From positions 1 through 64,000 of the forward strand of contig JAHZIG010000011.1 in assembly GCA_019419865.1 (NCBI GenBank): DNA of 64,000 nt, written 5' to 3'. Below, in pieces: positions 1 through 8,978 of this stretch; position 1 is the stretch's first letter, and every line of letters begins with the position of its first letter. This stretch comes from Clostridiales bacterium (GTDB taxonomy: Bacteria; Bacillota; Clostridia; Monoglobales; Monoglobaceae). Under the pieces are notes generated by a model. It worked only from the letters and a program-made list of their open reading frames with translations, was not told the origin of the DNA and ran no database searches. Position numbers and translations under genes: made by a program.

Positions 1-58
1 CGAACCCCGGACCTACCGGTTATGAGCCGGTTGCTCTAACCAACTGAGCTAAAGGCCC
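1..58 (-). tRNA. tRNA with CAU anticodon, partial
   Basis: Read on the minus strand, the gene starts at 58 with a GGGCCTT acceptor arm, then TA and a D arm beginning GCTCAG. The anticodon arm CCGG-CTCATAA-CCGG has CAU in the loop, and the T arm begins CCGGGGTTCGA. The 3' end, including the rest of the T arm and the acceptor strand, lies outside the window. A CAU anticodon can be elongator Met, initiator Met or tRNA-Ile2 with lysidine. The GGGCCTT start argues against an initiator; Met versus Ile2 cannot be settled from the visible part. Confidence 0.93.
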
Positions 59-240
59 TAAACAGCAACAAACCTATTATAGTACAAATCAATAGCGTTG
101 TCAAGAGTTTTTTCAAAATTTTCATATTAATTTTTATTTTTGATTTTACTCTTAGTTTTGCCGAACGAATGCGTCTTGTTTTCAGCGCCCGCGCGTCGGG
201 ATTTAAGCGAGCGCGGCCGGTCTTTTCTATAATATGAAGT

Positions 241-276
241 AATAAATACGGACGATCCGTATAATTCGATCGTCCG
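241..276 (-). terminator. probable intrinsic terminator of rqcP
   Basis: An 8 bp inverted repeat CGGACGAT (249-256) / ATCGTCCG (269-276) lies 20 bases past the rqcP stop. On the minus strand it is followed by TATTTATT, a weak U tract. Confidence 0.55.
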
Positions 277-296
277 CGTTTCGTCTATGCAATTTT

Positions 297-539
297 TTAG
301 TCGAGCACGGAATACATACTCGCCGCGTCCTCTTTTCTCACGTTGTCTTTCACGACGAGAGCTTTTATTTTCAGCGTCTTGGCGCCGAAAGTTATCTCTA
401 TCTCGTCGTCCGGCTTAACGTCGTAGGACGCCTTTACGGGTCTGCCGTTGACCGATACTCTGCCGGCGTCGCAGGCTTCGTTGGCCACCGTGCGCCTTTT
501 TATTATTCTTGAAACTTTTAAATATTTATCTAATCTCAT
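297..539 (-). CDS. rqcP: S4-domain RNA-binding protein, RqcP (YabO)
   Basis: An 80-residue protein made of one S4 domain, starting [17 protein letters not shown]. In Bacillus, RqcP (YabO) binds obstructed 50S subunits and helps RqcH add C-terminal alanine tails to stalled nascent chains; the size and the S4 fold match. It is the last gene of a leftward set with mazG 24 bases upstream and a flippase before that. This is the yabM-yabN-yabO order of Bacillus, which supports the assignment over other small S4 proteins such as Hsp15. Confidence 0.9.
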   Translation of the reverse strand: MRLDKYLKVSRIIKRRTVANEACDAGRVSVNGRPVKASYDVKPDDEIEITFGAKTLKIKALVVKDNVRKEDAASMYSVLD

Positions 540-563
540 ATATTATCTCCGTATACTTATATA

Positions 564-1241
564 TTACTTGCCGTTTTCGAACGCTTCAAATTCGTCGATA
601 AATTTCTCGGTATAGGCCGCGAGAGCGAGCTCGGGATCGACGCCGCTTTCCCTGCAAAGCCTTACCGCTTCGAACAACAGACGTCCGCAGTCCTTTTCGT
701 TTGCGGCCGAAGTATCCAGCGTTATTTCCGCGTCGCCGAAATCATAGCCCGACTTAGCCGCCTTTTTCTGTATCTTCTCGCACCTCATAAGCGCCGGCAG
801 GAATTTGGAAACTCCCCTAAGCTCCGCCGCGACCGTATCCTGATCTCTGTCCGCGCGTTTTATCGCGTCCCAGTTTTTGAGGACTTCGCCGGCGCTATCG
901 GCTTCGACGTCCCCGAACACGTGCGGATGTCTGTGCACCAGTTTTCTGCAGATCGCGTCGCTCACGTCGTCTATGTCGTATTCGCCGTTATCTTTGGCTA
1001 TGACCGCGTGAAAAACGACCTGCAAAAGCATATCGCCGCTCTCGTCCGCTATCTTTTCGGGGTCGCCGCCGTCTATGGCCTCGACCAGTTCGTAAGCCTC
1101 CTCGACGAGATTCTTCTTTATACTCTCGTGGGTCTGCTCTCTGTCCCACGGACAGCCGCCCGGAGCGCGCAGCCGCTCTACCAGCGCTACCAGATCCTCG
1201 TACGCGTATTTTTCCGATCTATCTTTTATTTTAAATTCCAT
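564..1241 (-). CDS. mazG: Nucleoside triphosphate pyrophosphohydrolase MazG
   Basis: A 225-residue all-alpha NTP pyrophosphohydrolase that converts NTPs or dNTPs to NMPs and is thought to clean the nucleotide pool. The N-terminal MazG repeat shows GGCPWDREQTH (about residues 28-38), then VEEAYELVEAI and ESGDMLLQVVFHA, which carry the Mg-binding acidic residues. A second, weaker MazG-like half follows. Bacillus YabN has an N-terminal tetrapyrrole methylase domain fused to MazG; that domain is absent here and the protein begins directly with MazG. It lies between the flippase and rqcP and was probably co-transcribed with them. Confidence 0.93.
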   Translation of the reverse strand: MEFKIKDRSEKYAYEDLVALVERLRAPGGCPWDREQTHESIKKNLVEEAYELVEAIDGGDPEKIADESGDMLLQVVFHAVIAKDNGEYDIDDVSDAICRKLVHRHPHVFGDVEADSAGEVLKNWDAIKRADRDQDTVAAELRGVSKFLPALMRCEKIQKKAAKSGYDFGDAEITLDTSAANEKDCGRLLFEAVRLCRESGVDPELALAAYTEKFIDEFEAFENGK

Positions 1242-1417
1242 ATTTAAAACCTCTGCAAAAATAATATCTTTTGTAAACTCTCAGGTTCGACCTGACCGAT
1301 CCCGCCGAGCGCCGCGTTTGCTAACGCCTTTAAATCACGGCGGAAGTTCGGTTTTTCCCGTCGCTCGGCCGGTTGAACGTTTCTTTGTTCGGGTCGCTTT
1401 TCAGATAAACGCCGCGA

Positions 1418-3178
1418 CTATTTTAGCAGCTTGAATCTTGTAAGGAGCTCGGCGATCTTTTCGCCTTTCGGCAGATTGAGAACGTCTTCACGTTTTACCG
1501 CTCTTACAATAAATATCGACACTACATATACCGCGCCGCCGATACATATTTGGATTATGGTCATAAGCCTGCTCGCAGGCATGAACAGCGTCGTTAAGTA
1601 CACGACTACGCCCATTATACAACCCGCGGCTATCGGCTTGATCAGGAAGTCGAGCCAGCTGAACTTCATACCCGATACCCTTATTATGCCTATTATATTG
1701 AGGACGGCTATTATGGTATAGCATATACCTGTGCCTATCGGCGCGCCGTCGATGCCCAAGTACGGGATGCAGAAATAGTTAAAGAGCACCTTGACCGCGC
1801 CGCCGATCAGCATATTTATGACCGGGTAGTAGACCTTGCCGTACGCCTGAAGTATCGAGTTGGTGACCGATACTATCGCTACGGGTATTATGGCTATCGC
1901 CAGTATGCTGAGCACGACTTTGGCGTTATCGTCTCCGAAGAGCAGATTGAGCACGCCGCTCGAGAGAACAGACATACCTATCGCGCAGGGCGCCGCGAAG
2001 AGGACGGCTATCCTTATCGAACTTTCGGTTATCCCGCGCGCGCCGAGCTTATTGCCCTTGGCCATAAGCGACGATATAGCGGGAACGACGCTCGTACCCA
2101 AGGCCACTACAAGAGTGAGAGGAAGGTTAAACATTGTAAGAGCCTTGCCGGTATACATACCGTAGAGCGTGGACGCCATCTGCGTGTACAGCTCGGTTCC
2201 GCTCCAGCCTTCTTCGATCGATTTCTGGAAAAATTCCGTTCCTTCTCTGAACATGAAACTATATTCGTCGAACACCGCCGGATTGATCACAAGCCTTCTG
2301 CTTATCGTACCCATATCGATAAGGGTCGTCAGGCTCGACACCGAGGCGCCTATCGTTATGGGAATAGCGATCAAAATCAATTCTTTTAATATACTCTTCC
2401 TCGGACGCAGTTTTTCATGCGCGGCGACCGTAGGCGCGGCTTTAGCCTTTAAGCGTTTCGCAGAAAAGAATATACATATATATATTGTCCCAAGAAGTAA
2501 AAACGATAATATCGTACCGGACGTTACGCCCAAAATAGCGCCTACGGAGGCGAATACCGTTCTCTCGTGAGTCGAAGCGACTTCGCGCGCGGCCAGATCT
2601 ATCCCCGAACCAAGCTCAGGGTTTATCGACATATTTACTACTATGTACGCCAGTACGAGACCGACCGCCATTTTGGCCGTGGCCTCTATGACCTCCGAAC
2701 CGGCCGTCGGGAACATATTTTGCTGTCCTTGAAAATAACCTCTTATGACCGAGGCCATAGATATAAAGAATACCCCGGGAGCGATCGCCTTTATACCCGG
2801 CGCCGCGTCCGGTATATTTACCAAAGCTGCGAGCTGTTCGTTAAATAAGAACAATATCGCGGCTCCCACAAAGCCTATGATCGATAAGAGCATGAACGCG
2901 GTCGAAAACACGCGGTCCGCGTCTTTTTTATTGTCGCGGGCTATGCTCTCCGCCACCATCTTTGAGATAGCGACCGGGAACCCCGCGGTCGCTATTATAA
3001 ACATGAACGTATAGATCTGATACGCTACGTTGAAATACCCCATCCCGTCGTCGCCTATCAAGTTGATAAGAGGTATCTTAAAGAACGCTCCTATCAGCTT
3101 AACGATAAGGCTGGCTATACCGAGCACTAAAGCTCCCTTTAGGAAGCCCTTGCCGGAACTCTTTTTTGTCTTGTCCAA
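1418..3178 (-). CDS. Oligosaccharide/lipid flippase, MATE/PST (SpoVB/YabM-like)
   Basis: A polytopic membrane protein of about 586 residues from the MOP flippase superfamily, with roughly 14 hydrophobic segments. It resembles SpoVB/YabM proteins that move lipid-linked sugar precursors across the membrane; the substrate is unknown. An ATG at 3199 would add seven residues, but it has no ribosome binding site. A GGAG lies seven bases before a TTG at 3178, inside the longer frame, so I take TTG as the start and a protein beginning (M)DKTKKSSGKG. Being upstream of mazG and rqcP gives the yabM-yabN-yabO order. Confidence 0.85.
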   Translation of the reverse strand: MDKTKKSSGKGFLKGALVLGIASLIVKLIGAFFKIPLINLIGDDGMGYFNVAYQIYTFMFIIATAGFPVAISKMVAESIARDNKKDADRVFSTAFMLLSIIGFVGAAILFLFNEQLAALVNIPDAAPGIKAIAPGVFFISMASVIRGYFQGQQNMFPTAGSEVIEATAKMAVGLVLAYIVVNMSINPELGSGIDLAAREVASTHERTVFASVGAILGVTSGTILSFLLLGTIYICIFFSAKRLKAKAAPTVAAHEKLRPRKSILKELILIAIPITIGASVSSLTTLIDMGTISRRLVINPAVFDEYSFMFREGTEFFQKSIEEGWSGTELYTQMASTLYGMYTGKALTMFNLPLTLVVALGTSVVPAISSLMAKGNKLGARGITESSIRIAVLFAAPCAIGMSVLSSGVLNLLFGDDNAKVVLSILAIAIIPVAIVSVTNSILQAYGKVYYPVINMLIGGAVKVLFNYFCIPYLGIDGAPIGTGICYTIIAVLNIIGIIRVSGMKFSWLDFLIKPIAAGCIMGVVVYLTTLFMPASRLMTIIQICIGGAVYVVSIFIVRAVKREDVLNLPKGEKIAELLTRFKLLK

Positions 3179-3464
3179 AAATCTCACTCCTTGATCCATA
3201 CAATCCGTAATCTGTTTAGTTTAGTCCCGCATGTATATCGCGGCTGATAAGTATAAGAAAATTCCGCCGCGCTTTCGCCCGGACATATTCATCTTATTAT
3301 TATATACTACATATATTATTTATATATGTACGCTACCTTAAAATTCTGTTAACGCGTTCGTTATTATGGCGGCTCCGTTACTAAAAAGAGCCGCCCGGCG
3401 CAACGGACGCCGTAATCTTAGCGCATATGCGGATATTACGCCCCGCGTTTTAGTTAAAGCGCCT

Positions 3465-4424
3465 TTACGCTTCGTCTCTCTTTAAATATGTCTCGACGAT
3501 AAATCTCGGTCTCGCCTTGACTTCTTTATATATCTTGCCTATATATTCGCCGATAACGCCGACGGATATCAATTGCACGCCGCCCAGGAACCAGATAGAA
3601 CACATCAGCGACGCCCAGCCGTCGGTCGAATAGCCGAAGAACTTGCTTATTATTACGTATATCGCCGCAAGGATCGCCGCGAGACAAACCACTATCCCCA
3701 CCGACCAAAGCATCTTTATCGGCTTGACGCTGAACGAAGTGATCCCGTCGAACGCGAACGCGAGCATCTTTTTGAGCGGATATTTGCTCTCTCCCGCGAA
3801 TCTCTCGGCTCTCTCATAGTAGACGCAGTCGCTCTTGTAGCCGATGAGCGGAACGATGCCTCTTAAAAACAGGTTAACCTCTTTAAAATCGGCGAGCGCG
3901 TCTAAAACGCGTTTGCTCATCAGCCTGTAATCCGCGTGGTTGTATACGACGTCTACGCCCATAGCCGACATGAATTTATAAAATCCCTGCGCGGTCGTGC
4001 GTTTGAAGAATGTGTCGGTCTTTCTGTCGCTGCGCACGCCGTATACCACGTCGCAGCCGTCGTCGTATTTCTTCACCATCTCGGCTATGGCGTTTATGTC
4101 GTCCTGAAGATCGGCGTCGATCGAGATCGCGCAGTCGCATTCGTCCTTTACCGTCATAAGCCCCGCGAGCACGGCGTTTTGATGTCCCGCGTTATGCGCC
4201 AGTTTTATCCCTCTGAATATGCCGTTTTCCTTACAGAGCGAATCGATTATGCTCCAGGTTTTATCCTTACTGCCGTCGTCGACGAACACCACTCTGCTCT
4301 CCGGACTTAAAAGCCCGTCCGAGACCATCTTAGCGAACAGCTTATCGAGCCGCGACGAGGTCTCGCCGAGAACCTCTTCCTCATTATAACAAGGAACGAC
4401 GACAAACAATTTCGTATCTTTCAT
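3465..4424 (-). CDS. Family 2 glycosyltransferase, polyprenyl-phosphate sugar transferase type
   Basis: A 319-residue membrane-anchored GT2 enzyme of the DPM1/GtrB/ArnC group, which transfers a sugar from a nucleotide donor to a polyprenyl phosphate. Seen: VVPCYNEEEVL at residues 9-19, the VDDGSKDKTW nucleotide-binding loop near 50, a DADLQDD metal site near 100, and two C-terminal transmembrane helices (about 230-260 and 270-295). An AAGGAG site precedes the ATG. It has its own long upstream gap and is probably separate from the flippase group, though both handle lipid-linked sugars. The sugar and acceptor are not readable. Confidence 0.88.
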   Translation of the reverse strand: MKDTKLFVVVPCYNEEEVLGETSSRLDKLFAKMVSDGLLSPESRVVFVDDGSKDKTWSIIDSLCKENGIFRGIKLAHNAGHQNAVLAGLMTVKDECDCAISIDADLQDDINAIAEMVKKYDDGCDVVYGVRSDRKTDTFFKRTTAQGFYKFMSAMGVDVVYNHADYRLMSKRVLDALADFKEVNLFLRGIVPLIGYKSDCVYYERAERFAGESKYPLKKMLAFAFDGITSFSVKPIKMLWSVGIVVCLAAILAAIYVIISKFFGYSTDGWASLMCSIWFLGGVQLISVGVIGEYIGKIYKEVKARPRFIVETYLKRDEA

Positions 4425-4570
4425 ATTCTTCTCTCCTTTTGTAGATTTTATTGATCGCGTATAAGCGTCTGGATAATTCGGTAAAAATAATTACGTCGCC
4501 GTATTTTTTCGGCGTCGCTATAAATTGATTTTACTTTAAGCTAAGCGTTTTACGTGAAGACCTACATATA

Positions 4571-4600
4571 AACAAAAAGGCGGACGCCCCCCGTCCGCCG
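4571..4600 (-). terminator. Intrinsic terminator of secG
   Basis: Stem GGCGGACG (4579-4586) / CGTCCGCC (4592-4599) with a C-rich loop. On the minus strand it is followed by TTTTTGTTT, directly after the secG stop codon. Confidence 0.85.
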
Positions 4601-4621
4601 TAATTATCGATATTATCAGCT

Positions 4622-5236
4622 TTATTCAGCCGCCGCCGCGTTATCGGCCGCGGCTTCGTCGGTCGTAGCTTCGTCCACAGCCGCCGCGTCTTCAGCGCCC
4701 GTCGTATCCTCGGCCGCCGCGCCCTCCGCAGTCGTTGCGTCCGCGGCTCCGTCTGCGGTAGCTTCGTCCGTAGTCGTTCTGTCAGTGGTCGTACCGTCTG
4801 TAGTAGCGCCGTCCGTAGTTGTTCCGTCGGTGGTCGTACCGTCTTCAGTCGTACCTGCCGCCGCTTCCTGAGCCGCCATATCCTCGGCGGTCATAACGAT
4901 GTTGCCGTTTTCGTCGACAAGATTACCGTTTTCGTCCATGGTGACGTTCATAGTCTGACTTCCGTCGGTCGTTGAACCCGCGTTCTCAGCGTTATACGTG
5001 TGCATTGTAACGGCGGTGAGAACTACCGAAGAAACGACGAACAGGATAGCCATGACCGCGGTGACTTTTTTGAGCATCGCGTCTATCGTTCTGCCCTTAT
5101 TCTTACCGAAAAACGTCTCGGCTCCGCCGGCTATCGCGCCGGATAATCCTTGCTGCTTACCGTGCTGCATCAGTACGATAGCGGTGAGTACGACCGCTAT
5201 TATCGCATGGATGATAACCAAAATTGTTTCCAACAT
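4622..5236 (-). CDS. secG: Protein translocase subunit SecG with long low-complexity tail
   Basis: SecG is the small two-helix subunit of the SecYEG channel. Residues 1-80 match it: a helix starting MLETILVIIHAII, the loop with QHGKQQGLSGAIAGGAETFFGKNKGRT, and a second helix near 58-78. The start at 5236 follows GGAGGA by about eight bases; the frame stays open upstream to 5419, but that part is leader DNA with its own promoter. Usual SecG is 70-85 residues; this one is 204. The extra ~115 residues form an acidic tail with DENGN repeats, then tandem TTTDG-type and Ala/Thr/Asp-rich repeats. The tail would lie outside the membrane after helix 2, on the extracytoplasmic side if the usual SecG topology holds. 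Confidence 0.9.
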   Translation of the reverse strand: MLETILVIIHAIIAVVLTAIVLMQHGKQQGLSGAIAGGAETFFGKNKGRTIDAMLKKVTAVMAILFVVSSVVLTAVTMHTYNAENAGSTTDGSQTMNVTMDENGNLVDENGNIVMTAEDMAAQEAAAGTTEDGTTTDGTTTDGATTDGTTTDRTTTDEATADGAADATTAEGAAAEDTTGAEDAAAVDEATTDEAAADNAAAAE

Positions 5237-5390
5237 TACTTGCTTCCTCCTAAAATCTCTCTTAAAACTTAAAGCGCGCCTTAACAGGCCGCCAATACGC
5301 CTGTCCGGCCATAATTTACCTATACATAATATAGTTATCCGGGTCTTATATCGCGCTACTGATACAAAACTCGGATAACCAGCGGGCTTA

Positions 5391-5419
5391 ATTATATCAC
5401 ACCATAACAAAAATTTCAA
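5391..5419 (-). promoter_or_regulatory. secG promoter
   Basis: On the minus strand TTGAAA (5414-5419), 17 bases, TATAAT (5391-5396). It implies a leader of about 150 bases and supports the shorter secG start. Confidence 0.75.
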
Positions 5420-5843
5420 GTATTTTTTATATTAAATTTTAATTAAAATGTTTATTTTTGTAGTCTCCGATTTATATTAAAGCGACAAAAGCGCCGTGCG
5501 CGCCAGAGCCGGGGATCAAAATCCGGAAAAATGCCGCCGAGGTCAAACGGAGACCGCGTATAATGAAAGACAAAACGCTCGCGCTTCGCGGATAGATCCG
5601 CTTTATATAAATTAAGAAACTTTTTTAAGAAACTTTTCGATTCCGCGCCGATACCTATAAAGTTTAAGTGTTGCGTTCATATTTTCGGTTTTGGATCGTG
5701 ATATCTGCTTTGCGGCGTTTGATTTGGAGACGAAAATATTGTAAACGGCTTGTCTTTTGCTCTGACAATCTTGTTAACAATTAATTAAATATCTCTTTAC
5801 AGTTTATTCACCCATATTTTTAAAAAGGCGCTATAATAATAGA

Positions 5844-5920
5844 CGTAGCAAGGAATTAATTGTTACAAAGTTTAAACATAACTCCCTCCCTTATAGGCCG
5901 TCCCCCAACGGCCTTTTTTT
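5844..5920 (+). ncRNA. Small C-rich RNA, copy 1
   Basis: A short transcription unit with no gene: a TATAAT at 5832-5837 and, about 60-75 bases later, a terminator with stem GGCCGT (5896-5901) / ACGGCC (5908-5913) and seven T. The predicted RNA is about 76 nt and has an unpaired ACTCCCTCCC just before the terminator, which is complementary in type to ribosome binding sites. The block from 5770 to 5919 is repeated at 6221-6365, including about 60 bases upstream of the -10 box. No good -35 box at 16-18 bases is present, so an activator may be needed. No translatable frame is shared by the two copies. Confidence 0.6.
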
Positions 5921-6112
5921 AACGCAGAAATTAGAAATTAGGGATTAGAGATTAGGAATTAGGCAGTCCGAAAAGTTTTTGCAGCGTGTAAACGGCTGCC
6001 GAGCCGTATAGGAAGATATAGTATCCCTTTTTCGCTAACGCTCGCGTTAGGCGATAAAGAAACAAATTTTACCGCCTACTCCATAATCCCTATTATCCTA
6101 ACTCCTACGTTA
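5921..6112 (+). repeat. Heptad-ended interspersed repeat R1
   Basis: Starts AACGCAG followed by units GAAATTA, GAAATTA, GGGATTA, GAGATTA, GGAATTA, and ends with inverted units up to CCTAACTCCTACGTT. The middle holds imperfect stem-loops. It begins directly after the terminator of small RNA copy 1. Confidence 0.8.
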
Positions 6113-6294
6113 ATAATAATTTGTTCATATTTAGAACTTGAAATCTGTTAAAGATCGGCTCCGAATATTTTAGCTCCGCGCCGTAGAGGCCGCAAAAACG
6201 CTGCTTTCAGACAAAATAGGCTTGTTCACAATTAATTAAATATTTCTTCACAGTTTATTAACCCATGTTAAAAAAAACATGATATAATAATAAC

Positions 6295-6365
6295 TGTAAC
6301 AAGGAATTGTTACAAAGTTTAAACATAACTCCCTCCCTTAGGCCGTCCCCCAACGGCCTTTTTTA
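6295..6365 (+). ncRNA. Small C-rich RNA, copy 2
   Basis: Second copy of the unit at 5844, with TATAAT at 6283-6288, the same ACTCCCTCCC segment (6328-6337) and the same GGCCGT/ACGGCC terminator with a T run. Conservation is high in the RNA, in the -10 box and in an upstream AT-rich block (CTTGTT[A/C]ACAATTAATTAA), while the spacer around the -10 box has diverged. That pattern suggests both the RNA and an upstream control site are kept. Confidence 0.6.
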
Positions 6366-6366
6366 T

Positions 6367-6537
6367 TGCAGAAATTAGGATAACAGGGATTGGGGAGTAG
6401 GGCGTAAAGGTTCTCTTTAGGCGTTTATACGGCTATTGAGCCTTATAGGACTCCATTTCCGCCGACATAGCCGTCGGGCGATAAAGAAGTAAATTTTCGC
6501 CCCTATTCGCTATTCGCTAATCCCTAATCTCTACGTT
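6367..6537 (+). repeat. Heptad-ended interspersed repeat R2
   Basis: Follows the terminator of small RNA copy 2 in the same way R1 follows copy 1. It starts GCAGAAATTAGG and ends CGCTAATCCCTAATCTCTACGTT in shortened form. The last TT of the element is the start of a TTGACA promoter box (6536-6541). Confidence 0.75.
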
Positions 6538-6564
6538 GACAGCTCGCCGCCGCCGTGATATAAT
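6536..6564 (+). promoter_or_regulatory. Promoter of the SLH hydrolase gene
   Basis: TTGACA (6536-6541), 17 bases, TATAAT (6559-6564). The -35 box straddles the right end of repeat R2, so the repeat takes part in this promoter. Confidence 0.7.
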
Positions 6565-6742
6565 GCGTTAACAGAAATTTTTACGGAAAATTCTGTAAGA
6601 ACGTATTAAGCGGCGATCGGCTATATCCGTTTAGCAAATAATTTTCGGATATTTTCTTCGCGTTATAATACGGATCTGCGCTACATATATTATTATGTAC
6701 AAGCAATGCGCTAACGAAATAAAAAGTAAGGAGATACTAAAC

Positions 6743-8737
6743 ATGAAAAGTATTACAAAGCACGATTTCATTCTAAAGGTTCTCATTATCATCGTATGTG
6801 CGGCAATATCGATCAATATCTTTTATATCGGAGACTCGGAAGTGGTCGAGGCCGACGACGGCGCTACTGAGATGCGCGCCGTTTGGGTGTCTACGGTCGC
6901 GAACTTAGACTATCCGAGCTACGGCACGACCGACGGTTACGCGCTGAGGACCCAACTCGACACGATCCTGGACAACTGCGCGGATATGGGCTTTAACACC
7001 ATATTCTTTCAGGTTCGTCCGGCCTGCGACGCGTTCTATAATTCGAGCATATTCCCGTGGTCGAGATACCTCACCGGAACGCAGGGAGTTGCGCCGGTGG
7101 ATTTCGACCCCTTGACATACATATGCCAGGAGGCTCACAAGCGCGGGATGCAGCTCCACGCGTGGATAAACCCCTACCGCGTGACCAACTCGGCGAGCGA
7201 TAACGACAGGCTCGCCGCGAACAACCCGGCGGTTTTACGACCCGACCTGGTCATGACCGACAACACCGGGAAGATGTATCTAAATCCGGGCGAGGCCGAT
7301 TCGATCGATCTTATAGTTAACGGAGTTCGCGAGATCGTCGAGAACTACGACGTCGACGGTATCCATTTCGACGACTATTTCTATCCGAGCGACGGCGGTT
7401 TCGACGATTCGGCGGCGTATTACGAATATCAGGCTCAATATCCAAACAAAGCCGACTGGCGCAGATCTATGGTCAACACCCTCATCCGCTGCACGCAGGA
7501 GGCTATCAAGGAGATCGATCCGACCTGTATGTTCGGCGTAAGTCCGAGCGGTATTTGGGCTAACGCGAGCAACACGCCCGGCGGCAGTAATACCAACGGC
7601 AACAGTTCGTACCATAACCTCTACGCCGACACTAAATACTGGGTCGAGCAGGAATGGATAGATTATATAATGCCTCAGCTCTACTGGTACGTAGGTCAGA
7701 GCGGCGCCGATTACGACACGCTCCTCACATGGTGGGCGAGCGTCTGCGCTCCGACAAACGTTAAGCTGTATATAGGAGAAGCGGCGTATAAGGCGGCCGG
7801 AGACTACGATCACTGGGAAGGCTCGCAGGGAATAAACGAACTTAGGACGCACGTTTCAATGATAAGAAACAGCCCTTACGCGGACGGTTACAGTATGTTC
7901 ACCTACGGCTCGTTTCGGGACGACCCCGATCTGGTCAATATGATAAAAGATCTGAATTCAACGCCGGTAGAAGCGCCTACGTTAGGCGGAAGCGGTAACG
8001 CGGCGACCGAGAGCGAACCCGATCCGGAGCCTACCCAGGCTCCGGCGGCCGAACCGACCCAGGCTCCCGATATAACTGAGGAACCGACGGAAAATCAAGC
8101 GCCGACAGAGGCTCCGGCGCCGACTCAGGCTCCGAACCAAACTACGACCGGTACCGACGCCAGCCGGTTTACCGATATGGGCGAGTACGAGTGGGCGATG
8201 GACGCGATAAACGAGCTGACCAGCGAAGGGATAATCCGAGGTATCAGCGATACGGAATTCGGACCGGATATGGAAGTGACCAGAGCGGACTGCACCGCGC
8301 TGCTGTTTAGGGTTCTTGGAAATACGGACGTTAGCTTTACCGATAATTTCAGCGACGTGACGCCGGACAAGTACTACTACGAGGAGATAGGCATGGCGAA
8401 AGCGCTCGGCATAGCGTACGGAGTAGGGAACAATCTGTTCAACCCCGAAGGCCAAGTACTGCGCCAGGATATGGCGACTATGACCTACCGCGTGCTTCGC
8501 GATAACCAGATCTTGACGTCGATACCAAACACAGCTAAGGCGCTCAACAATTACGCCGACTGGACGCAGATAGACTTTTACGCAAGAGACGCCGTCGCGG
8601 CCTGCGTTGAAAACAATCTGATGGGCGGTTACGGCGACGGAACGATCAACCCGCAGGGACACGCCACCCGTATCGAGGTCGCGCTGTTTATGCAAAGAGT
8701 GAAAACTCTTATAGACAATCACCAGGTTGCGGAATAA
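6743..8737 (+). CDS. SLH-anchored glycoside hydrolase, GHL10/DUF187 family
   Basis: A secreted protein of 664 residues. The N-terminus has a hydrophobic signal segment (about 8-28). Residues 40-400 match the GHL10 (DUF187, YngK-like) barrel: MRAVWVSTVANLDYPS, then GFNTIFFQVRP, LHAWINPYR, DGIHFDDYFYP and YIMPQLYWYVG. A Pro/Thr/Glu linker (about 420-470) follows, then three SLH repeats (474-660) that bind secondary wall polymer. The ATG at 6743 has AAGGAG nine bases upstream; a frame-open ATG at 6695 has none. The substrate is unknown; the family acts on glucan or peptidoglycan-like polysaccharides. Confidence 0.88.
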   Translation: MKSITKHDFILKVLIIIVCAAISINIFYIGDSEVVEADDGATEMRAVWVSTVANLDYPSYGTTDGYALRTQLDTILDNCADMGFNTIFFQVRPACDAFYNSSIFPWSRYLTGTQGVAPVDFDPLTYICQEAHKRGMQLHAWINPYRVTNSASDNDRLAANNPAVLRPDLVMTDNTGKMYLNPGEADSIDLIVNGVREIVENYDVDGIHFDDYFYPSDGGFDDSAAYYEYQAQYPNKADWRRSMVNTLIRCTQEAIKEIDPTCMFGVSPSGIWANASNTPGGSNTNGNSSYHNLYADTKYWVEQEWIDYIMPQLYWYVGQSGADYDTLLTWWASVCAPTNVKLYIGEAAYKAAGDYDHWEGSQGINELRTHVSMIRNSPYADGYSMFTYGSFRDDPDLVNMIKDLNSTPVEAPTLGGSGNAATESEPDPEPTQAPAAEPTQAPDITEEPTENQAPTEAPAPTQAPNQTTTGTDASRFTDMGEYEWAMDAINELTSEGIIRGISDTEFGPDMEVTRADCTALLFRVLGNTDVSFTDNFSDVTPDKYYYEEIGMAKALGIAYGVGNNLFNPEGQVLRQDMATMTYRVLRDNQILTSIPNTAKALNNYADWTQIDFYARDAVAACVENNLMGGYGDGTINPQGHATRIEVALFMQRVKTLIDNHQVAE

Positions 8738-8782
8738 AAAGCCGGTCGTTACGGACAAGCTTGTTAAAAAATTTAGATTTAC

Positions 8783-8814
8783 AGCGGAAGTTTTTAAGGC
8801 TTCCGCTTTTTTTT
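8783..8814 (+). terminator. Intrinsic terminator of the SLH hydrolase gene
   Basis: Stem AGCGGAAG (8783-8790) / CTTCCGCT (8800-8807) followed by eight T. Confidence 0.9.
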
Positions 8815-8904
8815 GTTTAGCGTCGCTTCGTGCGACCGGCCAATATTTCTCAGTCTGCAACAATAAGAGCTTATAAAACTATGATTTTCGTAAAAAATGA
8901 AGTA

Positions 8905-8935
8905 TTGACAAATAGTCATAGTGTGATAGTATAAT
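8905..8935 (+). promoter_or_regulatory. Promoter of the radical SAM gene
   Basis: TTGACA (8905-8910) with TATAAT at 8930-8935. The 19-base spacer is longer than optimal; a TAGTAT at 8927 would give 16. Confidence 0.5.
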
Positions 8936-8978
8936 ATAATGTCAGTTTAATAAATAACGGCGATTTGGAGATGATAGA

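Noticed and set aside
3368..3395. Hairpin GGCGGCTC/GAGCCGCC after the family 2 glycosyltransferase gene
   Set aside because: No U tract follows on either strand, so I did not call it a terminator.
5770..5795. TTGTTAACAATTAATTAA upstream of small RNA copy 1 as a Rex operator
   Set aside because: The left half matches the Rex consensus but the right half does not, and copy 2 changes the left half to TTGTTCA.
6270..6336. Minus-strand 22-codon frame with a GGGAGG site opposite small RNA copy 2
   Set aside because: In copy 1 the same frame stops after seven codons, so the peptide is not conserved.
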